This document shows, piece by piece, positions 1-16,180 of a DNA stretch of 64,000 bases. Both the position numbers and the translations under genes were made by a program. This DNA is from Ficedula albicollis (lineage: Eukaryota > Chordata > Aves > Passeriformes > Muscicapidae): positions 5,809,048 through 5,873,047 of the forward strand of contig NC_021684.1 of the NCBI RefSeq assembly GCF_000247815.1, read 5' to 3'. Every line of letters starts with the position of its first letter. Position 1 is the stretch's first letter. A model generated the notes under the pieces. It did not search any database and was not told where the DNA came from. It saw only the letters and a program-made list of their open reading frames with translations.

Positions 1-1482
1 ATATGGCAGTGCACTCTGCTACAGGCATGTGAGCAGCTGGAGACTGGTGTGTCACTGCTACAACATTGTACTGACAGACCTGTGGGGGAGGTTTAAGATG
101 ATTTAATTCACTTGAAGATAATTGTCAGTGTTTTGAAACAGAAACATGTCCTGCTTGGGAAGCTTCTCAGGTATTTCCACACAAATTTCTTAGTGGAAAA
201 AGATTCTTCAGAAATAAAGTTAGGAGCTTTGAAATGGCCTGACATGGATGTCTTTCTACAGCAGTCTACCCTAAAGCATTCCCAGTTTTCCTGCTGAGCT
301 TTTTGGGTTGAAGCTTCTTTGCAAGAATACTTTTACAGCTAGGATAAAAAGCAGTGAACATATTTGCATATATTTGATAAGTCCAGATATTCCTTTATAA
401 TCTAGGGATAGTTTTGTAATTAAGTCACTGTGTTTGCATATTAGAGATTAGATTTTCTTTCCCATTGTGCCACTGCATGCTTCCCTACATAATTTTGAAC
501 ATGTCAGTAATTCTTTTGTTGGATCAGTTTCATGTATAAAAAGACATCTGTCCATATATTGAAGGATTGCTCTGAATTGGGCAATAGGAAGATGATAAAG
601 CTTAGTGTGAGTAGAAGGTGTAGCTGAGGAATAAAGAAAAAAATACTTGTTTAGTCTCGCTGAAGTTGCTGTTTGCTTTATTTTGCTACAGTAGTGACAG
701 CAGGGGTATCTGGACTATGATGATACAGCTGTTTTTTTCAAGGTATTAGCTAGGTACTTGCAGTCCTGAAACATCTCTGGTAGATATCAGCACCTGCTTG
801 TAGCTGTGCTGGGAGAACAAAGCAGAAATGCTGAGCAGCTCTGTCAGATATTGCACAGTGCAGCTCTTTCAGCGTAATGGCAAAGTTGGTGAACAAAAAA
901 GGAATAATTTCTTCATTTAAATCAAACAGGAGCAGTATGGAGAGTTGTGCAAGTGACTGTCCTGGGGAATTGTTTAGCAGTTGGACAAAAGCTGATTGGA
1001 AATGTGGCAGTGGTCCCATTGCCTCCCAAGGATGAGCACAGAAAGGCTCACAAAAAGCTGTCTGCTGTTACCTGAATGAGCTCAGTGGATGCTCTCAGCC
1101 TTTGTTTGAGGAACCAGCTGTCCATGTCACATGGGCGTTTCTGCAGTCCTATACAAGCAAAGAGAGAGCAAACCATCTGTGAGCAAAGAAAACAAAGTAT
1201 CTGAACTCTGGGACAGTCCTCTCAGATGGTGTTTTGTAGTTGTTGATGGAGCAGTGTTGCTGCGGTTGTTACTGCAGCCACCTCTGTGATGGATTTTCTT
1301 TATTTGAGGATCTGACATAAGAGACAGGAATTCCTGTTTCCTGGACTTAGCAGTCCAGAAAGTTCATCATTGTTTATATTTTTTCTTAGTTTGATCTCAG
1401 TATTCTTATACCCTTTTCAATGAAGTCCTTTGTCCTGGTAAATAGAAGATTTTTGTAATTATGCCTGTGTTTTCAATGCTAG
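1..1482 (+). other. SFMBT1: SFMBT1 intron (upstream part)
   Basis: No exon, RNA gene or recognisable repeat was found. The stretch ends in a pyrimidine-rich tract and the AG acceptor at 1481-1482. The short open frames here have no recognisable protein content. The earlier SFMBT1 exons, which encode the MBT repeats, lie upstream of the window. Confidence 0.75.
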
Positions 1483-1658
1483 ATACAAAGGCAAGAGCTA
1501 CCGTGCAACCGTGGAGGTTGTGAGGACAGCAGATCGGGTGGCAGATTTCTGCAGGAAAACGTGCATCAAGCTGGAATGTTGTCCAAACCTCTTTGGCCCT
1601 CAGATGGTGCTGGATAAGTGTTCAGAGAACTGCTCTGTCCTGACAAAGACAAAATACA
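1483..1658 (+). CDS. SFMBT1: SFMBT1 exon: SLED/DUF3588 domain core
   Basis: 176 bp: one base completing a glycine codon, 58 full codons and one base of a split Thr codon. It begins [13 protein letters not shown] after the acceptor AG at 1481-1482 and ends KTKY before the donor GTGAGT at 1659. The cysteine pattern [15 protein letters not shown] is typical of the Scm-like embedded domain, which in SCML2 binds DNA. It lies downstream of the MBT repeats in this family. Confidence 0.95.
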
Positions 1659-4104
1659 GTGAGTAGTTCCCCGATCCATACCAAGGTGGAGTTTGGAGTG
1701 TTATATTTTAGTTTCTTTTGGCTTTCACTCCAGAAGGAGCAGCTCAAGCACTACATAGAGAGACCTACAAAATATTAATGTTCCCATGTGTAGGGAAGAA
1801 AAAATTAATTCTGTATTAAGTGATAGAGCCATTCCTTAACGTCTGTTTGTGCTTAAAACTTTATCTTTTTAAAACAACTTTTGGGACAAGAACTGACTAA
1901 TTTTGTAATTTAAGTGGCATTATAATTGCTTTCACCAATTTGTTGGGGGAAAAAAATGCAACACCTTCGAGTTCTTTTCTTAGTTTTTAGGGTTTTTGTA
2001 GACTGGTTTTAACCATGTGCTACTGTGAGAACAAACAGTGCATTGAGGCCATGTTTAAAAACTACAAATAGTCATTAAAAGCACCATTAAATTGGACCAG
2101 ATCTTTGATAATTTTTGTATAAAATAGGATCATCTGGGGGCTTCCCAGAGATGGAGGAAGTAAATCTTTACAGGACAAACAAAACCGATCAGTAACTCTT
2201 GTCCCTTAAACCAAATTGAAGTAGAAAATACAGACATACTGATTTGGAAGTTTTGCAGAACTGGGATTCCTATTGGGAAATGTCTCCCTACTGATTTTCC
2301 AGTCCTGATGAGGGGCGAACATAACTAGTGCCACTGAAGGTGCATTTCAGCACTGTGCTCCTTTCCTCTGTCCTGGTAGCACACTATTACGGGAAGCGGA
2401 AAAACAAGCGTATAGGTCGGCCCCCGGGCGGCCACAGCAACCTGGAAGTAGCCATGAAGAAACCAAATAAAAGACGGAAGAGACGAAAACATTTCTTTGT
2501 TCATAAGAAAAAACGTTCCTCTACGTCTGTGGATAACACTCCAGCTGGATCTCCCCAGGTAGGACACTGCCAGCAACGCTCAGAGGTCTGGGATGTGGTC
2601 TTTGCTTCATTTGAAATAGCAAACATGGTAACTTCAGGGTTACAGCAGCTTTTTTTCTTTTTTCCTAACTCAGGGCAGTGGGGCAGAAGAGGAGGATGAC
2701 CAGGATGAGGTGGATGAAGAGTCTCTGACTGAGGACAGCACCTCAGAGCACCAAGATGAACTGCTTGAAGAATCAGAGGTGTCAGAGAAGAAATCCCTCT
2801 CGTCATCTCCCACCCAGAGTGAACTGTCTCATTCCCTGGCTCAGGAGCGAGACAAGAGGAAGAGGAAGCTCAGGACCTTTTCCTTTTCTGATGATGAAAA
2901 TAAACCTCCTTCGCCAAAGGTAACTTGCGAAGTAGATTTCTGCCCTGGCTTGCTCCCTGCTGAGCAAGCAGCAAAATCTTGGGAGTATTAACCCCAATAT
3001 ATGTGTTCTCTGTTACCCCGTGAAGGGCATTGTGAAAACACAACAGAATAATTATTCATTATGTTTGTTACGGTTGTGTCATAGGACTGTAATAAAGACT
3101 AATCAAGTGTGATATTTTGGGAATTCTTTTGACTTGTCTAGGACATAAAGATGGAAGTTGCTGAAAAGCTGCAGCTGGACAGTAACCCTCTGGAGTGGAG
3201 CGTGGCTGATGTGGTACGATTCCTCAAATCCACTGACTGTGCTCCTCTGGCAAGGATTTTCCTTGATCAGGTACCATTTTCTGTCTGTTAAATGTTGAAT
3301 CTGTCACTTGGCTTCTTACCCTCTAAGGGGTCAGAAAGACCTGTTTTTTTAATAGGGCACTGAGGAAACAAACACTTGTGCAATCTGCAGCAGTTTGAGA
3401 AAGGAAAATTCAGGGAATGACCAGAATTTTTCAGGTTTCTCACTGCTGGAGGGAGGATATTTTGTCCTGCATAGCACCTGAATCCTAAAATTGCAAATAA
3501 TGCCTACAACAAAGCACCATGACAAGAATCAACATTTTATTTGCATCTTGGTAAAAATTTGCTATAAAACCAGTGTCTATTAAAACTGTACTATTAGAGC
3601 TAATGGTTATCTGGTTTGTGGTGGTGGATATTCCAGATATACTTCACCTTGTGGAACCTCTATTTCTGTAGAAAGATGCAGTGGTTGGTTAAGATGACTT
3701 TCTGCATGACATTGCCATGGTTTTTCTTGTTGGGTTATATTTTTTACAATAGAATCTCTTGAGAGTCTGTGCCTCAGTGGATTTGAGCTGGCATTTTAAG
3801 AAAGGAGTTAATTTGTTGTGAGAGAGATTTTTAAGCTGTCTGGGGGAGCATGAAAGAAACATCTAATTCACAAACTGTCACAAATCTGAAATTACAGCAA
3901 GTCCAAACTAAGGAGCAGAGAGAATAACAACAAAGTCACTATGGAATTTTTGTCTTCTGGCAGGAAATCGATGGCCAGGCACTGCTGCTGCTGACCCTGC
4001 CCACTGTTCAGGAGTGCATGGACTTGAAGCTTGGACCAGCTATTAAACTCTGCCATCACATTGAGAGGGTCAAACTTGCCTTCTACCAGCAGTTTGCAAA
4101 CTGA
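1483..4104 (+). CDS. SFMBT1: SFMBT1, C-terminal part (five coding exons; span includes introns)
   Basis: Scm-like with four MBT domains 1 is a nuclear Polycomb-type chromatin protein. Its MBT repeats bind histone tails, and it works with LSD1/CoREST-type repressor complexes. The window holds the last five coding exons (1483-1658, 2380-2558, 2674-2919, 3142-3270, 3964-4104). They join in frame to 289 residues plus a split first codon. In order they give a SLED/DUF3588 domain with a Cys-rich core ([22 protein letters not shown]), a basic segment with GRPPGGHSN and RRKRRK that resembles a nuclear localisation signal, an acidic serine-rich linker, and a C-terminal SAM domain ending YQQFAN-stop. 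This order matches SFMBT1. SFMBT2 is the closest alternative, but SFMBT1 fits better because STIMATE and MUSTN1 follow as in human. The four MBT repeats are outside the window. Confidence 0.95.
2380..2558 (+). CDS. SFMBT1: SFMBT1 exon: SLED end and basic nuclear-localisation-like region
   Basis: 179 bp: two bases finishing the split Thr codon plus 59 codons, [17 protein letters not shown] to NTPAGSPQ. The acceptor is TAG at 2377-2379 and the donor GTAGGA begins at 2559. Clusters such as KRRKRRK and HKKKRSS look like a bipartite nuclear localisation or DNA-contact region; that function is inferred from composition. Confidence 0.95.
2674..2919 (+). CDS. SFMBT1: SFMBT1 exon: acidic, serine-rich linker
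   Basis: 246 bp, exactly 82 codons in phase 0, from [12 protein letters not shown] to [11 protein letters not shown]. It has a Glu/Asp-rich start, a Ser-rich middle ([12 protein letters not shown]) and a basic RKRKLR patch, and is probably disordered. The acceptor follows a strong polypyrimidine tract (2648-2664) and the donor GTAACT begins at 2920. Confidence 0.95.
3142..3270 (+). CDS. SFMBT1: SFMBT1 exon: first half of SAM domain
   Basis: 129 bp, 43 codons in phase 0, [10 protein letters not shown] to ARIFLDQ. It contains the opening SAM helices ([15 protein letters not shown]). The acceptor is CTAG ending at 3141 and the donor GTACC begins at 3271. SAM domains of this family polymerise or bind other Polycomb-group SAM proteins. 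Confidence 0.95.
3964..4104 (+). CDS. SFMBT1: SFMBT1 terminal coding exon: second half of SAM domain and stop
   Basis: 141 bp, 46 codons plus TGA at 4102-4104. It carries the end of the SAM domain ([36 protein letters not shown]) and the C-terminus YQQFAN. The acceptor is GGCAG at 3959-3963. Confidence 0.96.
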   Translation, partial: EIDGQALLLLTLPTVQECMDLKLGPAIKLCHHIERVKLAFYQQFAN

Positions 4105-7100
4105 GGAGCAGCCAAGTCAAAGTGGGCTTTTGAAGCACAACTACAAAAACAGGCTCCTTCCTCTCTAGCAAGTAAAGCCAAATGAACTTAAACTGAGGCC
4201 CTGGTGACCTAAAAGTGTATCAGCCTCAATTTTTTCTATTTCAACCGAAGGAAGACAACATCTGGAGCAAAATGCCAATGCAAACACAGGGGCTACTCTA
4301 CCAGCTGCCAGCTCGGGAACACAATAGTCTCTTGCTCTATGGTTCCCTTTTTTTAATGTATTTTTTAATGATTACAGAAAAGTCTCCTCTTGTGGGAAGT
4401 AACATTTTAATAGTTCTGTTGGCACGGAACTTTAAAAGGAGAAACGGATCCTGTTTACGTTCGCATGTAGGCTGCCAGAAGTAACCTTTCTGTTCCTGTT
4501 GTTTCACAGAATCCCCTCCCTCCCTGTGGATGAACACTTGCTTTACCACAGCACTGACTTTGGAATGTGTTCTTTGCACATTCATGTGTTAATGTTGAGA
4601 TTTTTAATGAATTTGTTCATTGTTAGGACAACAATGTGGCCACAGGATTCTGAATGTACAGTATAGCAAGAGTGTGGTTCCTTTTGAAGTTTTTTTTTTG
4701 TTTTGTTTATTTTGGTTTATTTCACTGTTGTTGGTTTTGCTTTTGTTTTTACTACCTCTGTAGCCTGAACAGTAGAAGTGATGAACTAAAAAGGGAGGGA
4801 ACTGCTCTTTCTGGACACGTGGTCCTTGCCTGCACAGCAGTGTCACTTCTGTGAGCATGTCCAGAGTGCAAACCAATGTCAGCACACAGAGTTCTGTTCC
4901 AAAGCTTTTGCTGAAACTTCTGTAGGCATAACATGGATGTTTCCTTTTCTCAGATGTCAGAAAACTTTATTATTTTGCACTTCTCTTACAGGCAAGCTGT
5001 AGGACATAAGGAAGGAAAGAGAAAGTGCCTCTGCATTTTCTATATTTGGGTTGTCAGATTTTTATTTTTTTTCTTTATTGTATGAAGTTACTTCCTTTTT
5101 CTTTTAGCAAACAATTGGGCCATGTACATAGAGCCCAAGAGTCAGCAGACTTTTGCTTTGCTACCTGAACATCTATTTAGAGAATACACCAAGGAAACCG
5201 CAATGAGTAGAGGACTGCAACATAGCTCTGCCAGTGTTTGCATTCTGGAAACTCTTGTGAGCTTGACTTTGTATTTTTAACTATCTACAGATGCTCAGGA
5301 TCAGACTTGATGAAAATTTGGTGGGTTAGCAAGGGATTTGTGTGCTTTTATTACAGAAAAGGGAAAGGACCAGTGAGACATCTTAGTTCCATCAGTAGAC
5401 TCACAGTAGGATGAACTGCTGATTTTAATTTTCCAGGGTAATAAAACCCAATCAGCCCCTTGCTGTAGGCCAATACTGTACACTTTGAGTAACAGGGCTT
5501 ACATTACTTTCCATTAAAGGTGTGGGGAAACTTGCATCAGGCTCAGGATCTGCATCAAGTAAGTGTTGAGTTTCAGCTGGCTTGCATTCATTCACTCTGC
5601 CTGTTCTCAGAGTGTTTGGAGGAGCACAGGCAGGAGCTGGATGTGTGCAGCCCTGCTCCTTTATGTCCTGTTCAAATCCATCTCTGCAGGAAGCCCCTGG
5701 CCTATGAACACATTTGAGTTAGGAAGGTGCTTTCTGCAGGAATGGGTTTAGGAAAGATGCAGTTATTGGGTTCTGATCAACAGGGGTTGCTCTGGTCAAA
5801 TGGAATGATTCAAGTGTCCCTTAGGCCCAGTGTGATTGGCCATTCCAAAGCTGTGAGCTGCAGGATTCAGCAAGGATGTGGTCTGTAGGCTGAGAGCTGA
5901 GTTGGCACAGCCTGTGACTGTGCCTGCCACGCTGGTGTTGAGGGGGAGCTGCCTCCAGTGAAAACTGCTGGGACTAAGCAGAGCTCAGTGACTGGGGGTT
6001 GTTGCTTTTGCCCCTTGGAATAACTGCCTAGTCAAGGCAGAACTATTCACACAAGTATTAAAATCAGATTTTTTTTTAAATCAAATTGTGAATGTCAGAC
6101 TATTAGCTGAATATTTCTGAGGGAGGGCATTGTGTAGCTAGGAAAACTTTTCTCCCACATTGTAAGCAGAATGTGAAGACACAATTAAATTGAAATCAAA
6201 ATCACCTTTTTCCTCCTTACACCACATATAAATGGATGTTTTGGCTCTTCATTTTGTGCTTGGATCATTTGCCTGTACTCCAGTCCCTTAGGACCAACTC
6301 ACTTATAAGCCATTAGGCTTGAAAAAATTTTTAAACACTGCTGCTTTGCTGTCAGCATCTTGTCTTGAGAAATTTGACCAGAAAAAAACTGGTCTGGAAA
6401 AAGAAGTTTCCAGTAGAAAACTTCTGGACTGGAAGATGATGCTTTTGGATCAGTGCAGTAGAATTCCCAGAGTTCTGTTGTCCTGATGCCTTGCAGGATT
6501 GGCCTGCATAACCAAGCGATTTTGCTTCCACCTTTTCCCATAGACAGATAGATGTCTTGTTAAGTAGTTGTCAGGAGAGAACAGAGCTGAAAGTGTAATT
6601 TAGTGGACCTGTTAATATGGTGTCTGGGGTTTTAAATACAAATGTCATACTCCCTTTTCTCAGTAAATAAAGCAGTCAGCAGTTTCAGCCGTTAGTGGGG
6701 TACTTACTGGTCACCTTTGGCATGTTTTATAGGTTGGATTTTTCTGCCTTGTTTTGGGAGGCACTGACAGTCTGGTCCCAATGGGATCTATTTTTGTTGA
6801 GATTTTCAAAAGGGATGTTTTCATTTTTGTGAAATGTTTTTATGCTGCACACGGGTACTGTACATTCTGTTTCCTGGAAAAAATGCACTCTGTTTTATTG
6901 CTGGATTTAAAAGGGATAATTGGGGCTTTATCTTGATGGATGGTGTTTCTACTTGACTCTGTTTCAAGTTGCTCTTTCTCTATGCGTGGCAGATGACACA
7001 ACTGCACTTACCTGTTCATCTTACTCCAGCGTGACTTGAAATGAGCTCATGCGCTGCTTTAGTCGCTCTTTTGTTTCTTCAAAACTGGATTTTTTTGTAG

Positions 7101-9000
7101 CTGGTGGCTGAATCTTGGATTTGGGTGACAGCAATGTTTCACCATCAGAAATCGCTGGGACTGCAGTAATTTAGGGTTCAGGGGTTTGTGCTGTCCTTTA
7201 GCACGTAGTACAGTACAACAAAGGTGGAGTCCAGGAGAAAGGCACTGATGTCCTACAAATGTCTCCAGTACAAGAAAATGAACTCCCCACTGAGCTTTGT
7301 GTACTGTTAATGTGGCTGGTAACAGGAGTTGACTCTTGGCTTGACCCACTGAGGGTTTGTGTTCTTGCTGGTCATATTTTCATATGCATTGTGCATTTGG
7401 GTTTGCACATCTTAGCTTTAGAAACCTGGTGGTGCCACTTTGACTGTGCTAAGCTTTGCCGTGTTAGGCAGGAGGATTTTGTTGGGTCACTGTTGTGTGC
7501 TTTCTGCACCAACTCAAGGATTCTATAACAGAGAAGTATTTGACCTCCAAAAATGCCATGGAGGTTTAATGTGGTAGAACTATCCCCAAAGCACAAGCAG
7601 CTTGCAGTCCATCCTAAACTGAAAGCAGTCCTTCCAGGAGAGGAGGGGTACAGCACTGATCTTGGTGAATGAAGACAACTTTTTTTCCTAACTCTAAACA
7701 TTTCTGAAATTTCCTCTCTGAGGAACAAAATAAAAGGCAGAGTAAGTTCTGTGTTGTATAGAACTCCAGGAGTGTTCGCAGTCTCTCCTGGGAATAATGG
7801 AAGCAGTACACACAGAGTTTGAGAGTGGTTTTAAAGATTACATTCTCTGTCACAACTTTTAGCAGTATTTTGTTGTTGTTTTAGGATTTGCTAGTGTTTG
7901 TTCTTTATTCCGGTGATGCTTTAAAGGAGGGAAGGAGTATTTAGCTGCTAGGTCCACAGAAGTGTAAATATATTTACAGTTGATTGGACTGAGCACTCCA
8001 TTCTCCTGTATGAAGTACAAAGTCTTGGTACTTCATTAGCAAAAAGCCCAATGGCTTGTGAGATTTTTGAATGTAATGGAATAGGCTTCAAAACTATTGA
8101 GCTCAATTTGGAGACGGGATACCTTTGGACCAAATCTGTTGTTACTAGATGAAGTAGCCTTACCAGAAAGCCAAAAATATGATCCTGTACAAAGCTACTC
8201 CTTAACCAGTCCTGTCACGAAGTGTCAGCCTGGTTACTGCCTACTGTGAGCTCAGATTACCTGAAGTAACTAAGCACAAAAACATAGGCTAGGTCTGGAG
8301 ACTTCAGATGTAGGATGAATCTCCCCTTCCAAGGGATTGCGTGCTGACCCCTTGTTTCAGTGCTGCCACCCTTCCCCAAACATGCATGTAGCCTTGTTTT
8401 CAAAGGCAGCCTTTTGGGTGAAGGATTGCAATGGGACTTGGGAACACCAGAGACAACAAGCCTCTTTTATTGTTGTAAAACCAAATTACCAATCTGTATG
8501 AAACACAACGAAAATGAGTTAAGGTTAGTGACACTTTGTCTCCATGGTCATTTGTATCTTCCTCAGTGCGGCATCTGTTCTGAAATGCACCAGAAATGCA
8601 AGTGGACTTTTGATGAGAAGACAAAGTTGCTCTGTTCAGGTGCCCAGTCAGCAGTGTTTGGCTCAGCTTTAAGCCATGGAAGTGAGCAGGTCTTGCACTG
8701 ACAAAGTTCCAGGGCAGTGGAACAGCACAAAAAATGGAACCCCTGGCCTGGCACAGCCTAGGGGGAGCAGCCCTGGGACTCGGGGACCGCTCATGGCACA
8801 GGGTCAACGCTGACCCCTGGGCACAAAGCAATTCTCACCCACTCTGAAAGTTGTTGAGTACCAGTTTCCAAGAAACTTCATGGCAAAACAAACAAACAAA
8901 AAAAAAATCTGGAGGTGTCATGTTTCTCCTCTCCCTTTTAATTTTTTTTTTTTTTTTGTAATTTCTGTTTAAAATAAATTTAAAATAATCTCTATTGACA
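4105..9000 (+). other. SFMBT1: probable SFMBT1 3'UTR and downstream sequence
   Basis: AT-rich non-coding sequence after the stop codon, without recognised repeats or exons. AATAAA hexamers occur at 6666-6671, 7729-7734 and 8973-8978. Sequence alone does not show which one ends the transcript. The last lies just after a T17 run and near a CAAA/poly-A tract at about 8885-8909. Short open frames here resemble nothing known. Confidence 0.5.
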
Positions 9001-10195
9001 ATCAGAGGTCTTCTAGGAGTCTCTACCCAAAAGGGTGCCAGCTCCTCACCTGTGGGCCTCTTTCTTATACTAACTCATTGGAACTGATGCACTTTTCCTG
9101 TATTTTGCCTTTTTTAATTAGCTGCTTTTTCTTAAACAAAGATTTAAATGCATACTGTGTTGTGTCCCTTCTGCTTGTTTTATCTTTCTTTAACTTTTAA
9201 AAGAAAAAATATATATGCAGTGAGACTGAAGTACTACATGGAAGAGAAACATGCACAAGAAAATATGCCTATTAAGTCCCACCATTGTTTGAGCAGGTGT
9301 AACAATTTAATCAGAGGATTTTTTTAAAAAATATTTTGGATGGATATTTTACTTGTTTTGTCTGTAAATAGTGTAAAAAAGTTTGTGTTATATGACAGTT
9401 TTAAGTGGTTGTAAGAAAATTAAAAAAGATACTTAAACTGTTACTGATGGCTTTGGTATTAATATCATTATATATACTGCTGCTCACCGTGAGCAATTTT
9501 CCATCTTGGAAAACTGTGGAAAGCTGTCTGGCATGTTCCATTACTTGCATAAAAGGTAAATGCAAGCCACATAAATACCCCTTGGAGGGGCTTCATGTTA
9601 AAGAGCTTGATTGGGTTTACTCAGTTCCCTCAAATGCAGGAGTCCTCCTTTATCAAAGCTTCTTCTAGCATAACAGGTTTTGTTTCACAGGGTGCTGAAT
9701 CCAATTAATATACAGGAGCTGAGGACAGAACTTACAAATTGGAGTAATTTTCTTTTATTGCCGTATTCAAACCTTGGAAGCTGCTTGATACAATCCACTG
9801 CAAACCTTGCAGGTGCTGCAGCTCCTTCTGGATGGTTTTGTAAGGGTTAGTGCTGCCCCAGCAAGCTAAAATTTTAAAACTGGCTGGCTCTGCTTCCTCT
9901 GAATAACATGAGAGTCCACAGGATATTTCAGAAACAACTTTGCCTTGCAGAGTTCTTGATTCCTTACTTGGCATTCCAACAGATTGTACTCAGTACTTGT
10001 TTCTTGGCTGCACTTCAGTTACCTTGAGCTGATTTTACACTGGGTGCAGAAAATGCATAGGAGTGGGATGAAACTGATTTGCTTAACACTGTCTTTAGAC
10101 CTCTATAAATATGTAGGATTTAATATAAATCTTCTACTTGCCTTCACAGAGCACTGTCTGCTTGAGAGAAATCTGAAGGCTTATGCATAGTTCAT
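9001..10195. other. intergenic, nothing recognised
   Basis: AT-rich single-copy sequence between the SFMBT1 3' region and the LTR-like element. I see no exon, RNA gene or repeat in it. Confidence 0.5.
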
Positions 10196-10900
10196 AGCAG
10201 GAGGCAGTGATTTGGCTGCCGTCACAACCTGAGGTGTCTCCTTAGACCTGAGATCACCTCAGGAGGATGTGCAGGTGGTCTGGAACTCAGCTCTTTCCGA
10301 TGCCCGCCAATGAGAGACTGAAGGAGGCTGTTCTTAGAGATTTTCATGGCTGTTTGTTGTTTCTTATCTCTGGAATGTTTTGTCCAGTGAACAGCAGTCT
10401 GCTCACCAGACGTCCAGGGCAGAATCTGCCTGGCAGAGGCAGGACTTATCTTTTGTACTCTAAATTATGTACTAGGTATTTACAAATGACTCCCAATACA
10501 ATACAATCTTGTTATGTGGTCCAGCTCTGTTCACATCCAATCTGAAAGTGCCAACGTGTCACCCAGCATGGATGACACAGAGAAGAAAGAGGAAGAAGTA
10601 TCCACGCCCCAAATCCTCCATCTTGGCCACGAGCCCCTTATTATAAACATTCTAGAAATCTACTTATTTTACATTCTAACAGTCCAATTTACACTCTATT
10701 TATTTTTGGAGCTTATATTTCTTCTCTCAATGTTGGCAAATTGTTCTAAGGAGCTAAATCCAGCCCCTGAGACACCTGGGTCTCATTTGAGGGTCTTTGG
10801 GGACCCCACCAGGGGGTGTCTTAAACCTCCCAGGGAAGCCAGAGGAATACTCTGGGCTCCCACAGGCTGCCACAGGTTTCAGAAGGGCTTATAGGAGTCA
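10196..10900 (-). mobile_element. LTR-like element, antisense, ERVL-type (approximate limits)
   Basis: Read on the minus strand, this contains an 'AAGATGGAGG..TTGGGGCGT' block followed by a CTTCTTCC-rich tract (around 10570-10650). The same arrangement occurs on the + strand at about 24975-25045. Shared non-coding blocks of this kind at separate loci indicate a dispersed repeat, and the composition suggests an avian ERVL-type LTR. Neither end nor any target-site duplication could be fixed. The 983-bp tandem duplication begins inside it. Confidence 0.4.
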
Positions 10901-12480
10901 TGATGAAATGAAACCCTTGAAGAGGTACGTTGGGGGAATGATCTGGTTTAAAGCACGGAATATGGAGTAACATGAGGCACAAGCCCCTTGAGTTCTGTTC
11001 TCAGACTCATGTCTGAAACATAGGTTATGTGTGTAAATAGCGTTAGGTAAATCTTTAACCAGTATTGGGGTCCAGGTCAGGTGCATGTGTGGGGTATGTA
11101 ATGTTCAGCAGCAACTGTGAAAGCTGAAAATCCACCCTGAGCCACAAGCAAATAGGTCAAGTCCAGGTTGCAAATGCAGTACTTGGTGGCTGTTTCCACT
11201 GTGTGCAAGGGGCAGAAAAAGCAACCTGCTTCGGTCCATGTCTTGTCTGTTACGTAACTGTTTGCTTTCCTGAGCTCTTGCTTTTGGCAGCTCAGAGCGG
11301 AAGAGTGTTGACCTGGGGCCAGAGGCACTGGACAGAACATTTTGGCTGTGTGCTCTCTAGGTCAGAGAGCTAAGAGCTTTTCTTTTTCTAGCTTCCAGAC
11401 ATTTATGACACAGCCTGAAACCAGAAAAATCACTGTCGTGTGCCAATACTGTTTGGCATCACCTGCCAGGAAGGACAGTCACATAGGTAGGTTTGTGTGT
11501 GGTCCAGCTCTGTTCACATCCAATCTGAAAGTGCCAACGTGTCACCCAGCATGGATGACACAGAGAAGAAAGAGGAAGAAGTATCCACGCCCCAAATCCT
11601 CCATCTTGGCCACGAGCCCCTTATTATAAACATTCTAGAAATCTACTTATTTTACATTCTAACAGTCCAATTTACACTCTATTTATTTTTGGAGCTTATA
11701 TTTCTTCTCTCAATGTTGGCAAATTGTTCTAAGGAGCTAAATCCAGCCCCTGAGACACCTGGGTCTCATTTGAGGGTCTTTGGGGACCCCACCAGGGGGT
11801 GTCTTAAACCTCCCAGGGAAGCCAGAGGAATACTCTGGGCTCCCACAGGCTGCCACAGGTTTCAGAAGGGCTTATAGGAGTCATGATGAAATGAAACCCT
11901 TGAAGAGGTACGTTGGGGGAATGATCTGGTTTAAAGCACGGAATATGGAGTAACATGAGGCACAAGCCCCTTGAGTTCTGTTCTCAGACTCATGTCTGAA
12001 ACATAGGTTATGTGTGTAAATAGCGTTAGGTAAATCTTTAACCAGTATTGGGGTCCAGGTCAGGTGCATGTGTGGGGTATGTAATGTTCAGCAGCAACTG
12101 TGAAAGCTGAAAATCCACCCTGAGCCACAAGCAAATAGGTCAAGTCCAGGTTGCAAATGCAGTACTTGGTGGCTGTTTCCACTGTGTGCAAGGGGCAGAA
12201 AAAGCAGCCTGCTTCGGTCCATGTCTTGTCTGTTACGTAACTATTTGCTTTCCTGAGCTCTTGCTTTTGGCAGCTCAGAGCGGAAGAGTGTTGACCTGGG
12301 GCCAGAGGCACTGGACAGAACATTTTGGCTGTGTGCTCTCTAGGTCAGAGAGCTAAGAGCTTTTCTTTTTCTAGCTTCCAGACATTTATGACACAGCCTG
12401 AAACCAGAAAAATCACTGTCGTGTGCCAATACTGTTTGGCATCACCTGCCAGGAAGGACAGTCACGTAGGTAGGTTTGTG
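10515..12480 (+). repeat. 983-bp tandem duplication (copies 10515-11497 and 11498-12480)
   Basis: Two head-to-tail copies at an exact 983-base offset. I saw only three substitutions by eye: AACCTGC/AGCCTGC near 11223/12206, ACTG/ACTA near 11243 and ACAT/ACGT near 11483. The right edge is exact: copy 1 ends GGTTTGTG and restarts, while copy 2 continues into unique sequence at 12481. The unit includes part of the antisense LTR-like element plus about 600 bp of flank. This is either a very recent duplication or two haplotypes assembled in series. Confidence 0.95.
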
Positions 12481-12969
12481 ATGTAGACACAACAAATGTT
12501 GTTTGAAGAACTATTGATTCATGTGCTTGGCTTTGCTTTCTGGGTCATATTTATAAGTGAATTCATATTTAGACAGGGATTTTAAATTATTTAAAGAAAT
12601 TAAAGAAATTGTGTAAGAAAACAATACAATGCAGCATGACCTGGGTTGATCCTGCACTAAAAATAAGAACCTAAACTTGATGCAGTTCTGGCTGGTGAGG
12701 ATGAAGAGGAGTGTACAGCACAATGGGGCCAGTCAAGGTCCAGTTTCACAGTTTTCCAAATGAAAGTGCTGACATATTTTGTTTAATCCATTAGGCCAGG
12801 AGCTCCCCATATAAAAGACAAATCATTTTTGCTAAAAAAAACCCAGGTCATAGTTTCCTCTTTCTACAATAGCAGCCTTGTCTGACCCTGTGTACTGTGG
12901 GCTAAACAAAGCCTCAGGTGCTGTGGTTCTGACCCGGACAGTCCTCGGGGCTGTGGTGAGGTTTAAAAT

Positions 12970-16180
<3,211 letters not shown>

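Noticed and set aside
2328..2991. Two separate small proteins of 123 and 93 codons
   Set aside because: They are SFMBT1 exons extended into introns; the true boundaries are the GT/AG sites at 2380-2558 and 2674-2919.
10514..11877. A duplicated 126-codon gene (10514 and 11497)
   Set aside because: Both frames lie in the 983-bp duplication of LTR-like sequence. The protein has no recognisable family and the second copy begins with GTG.
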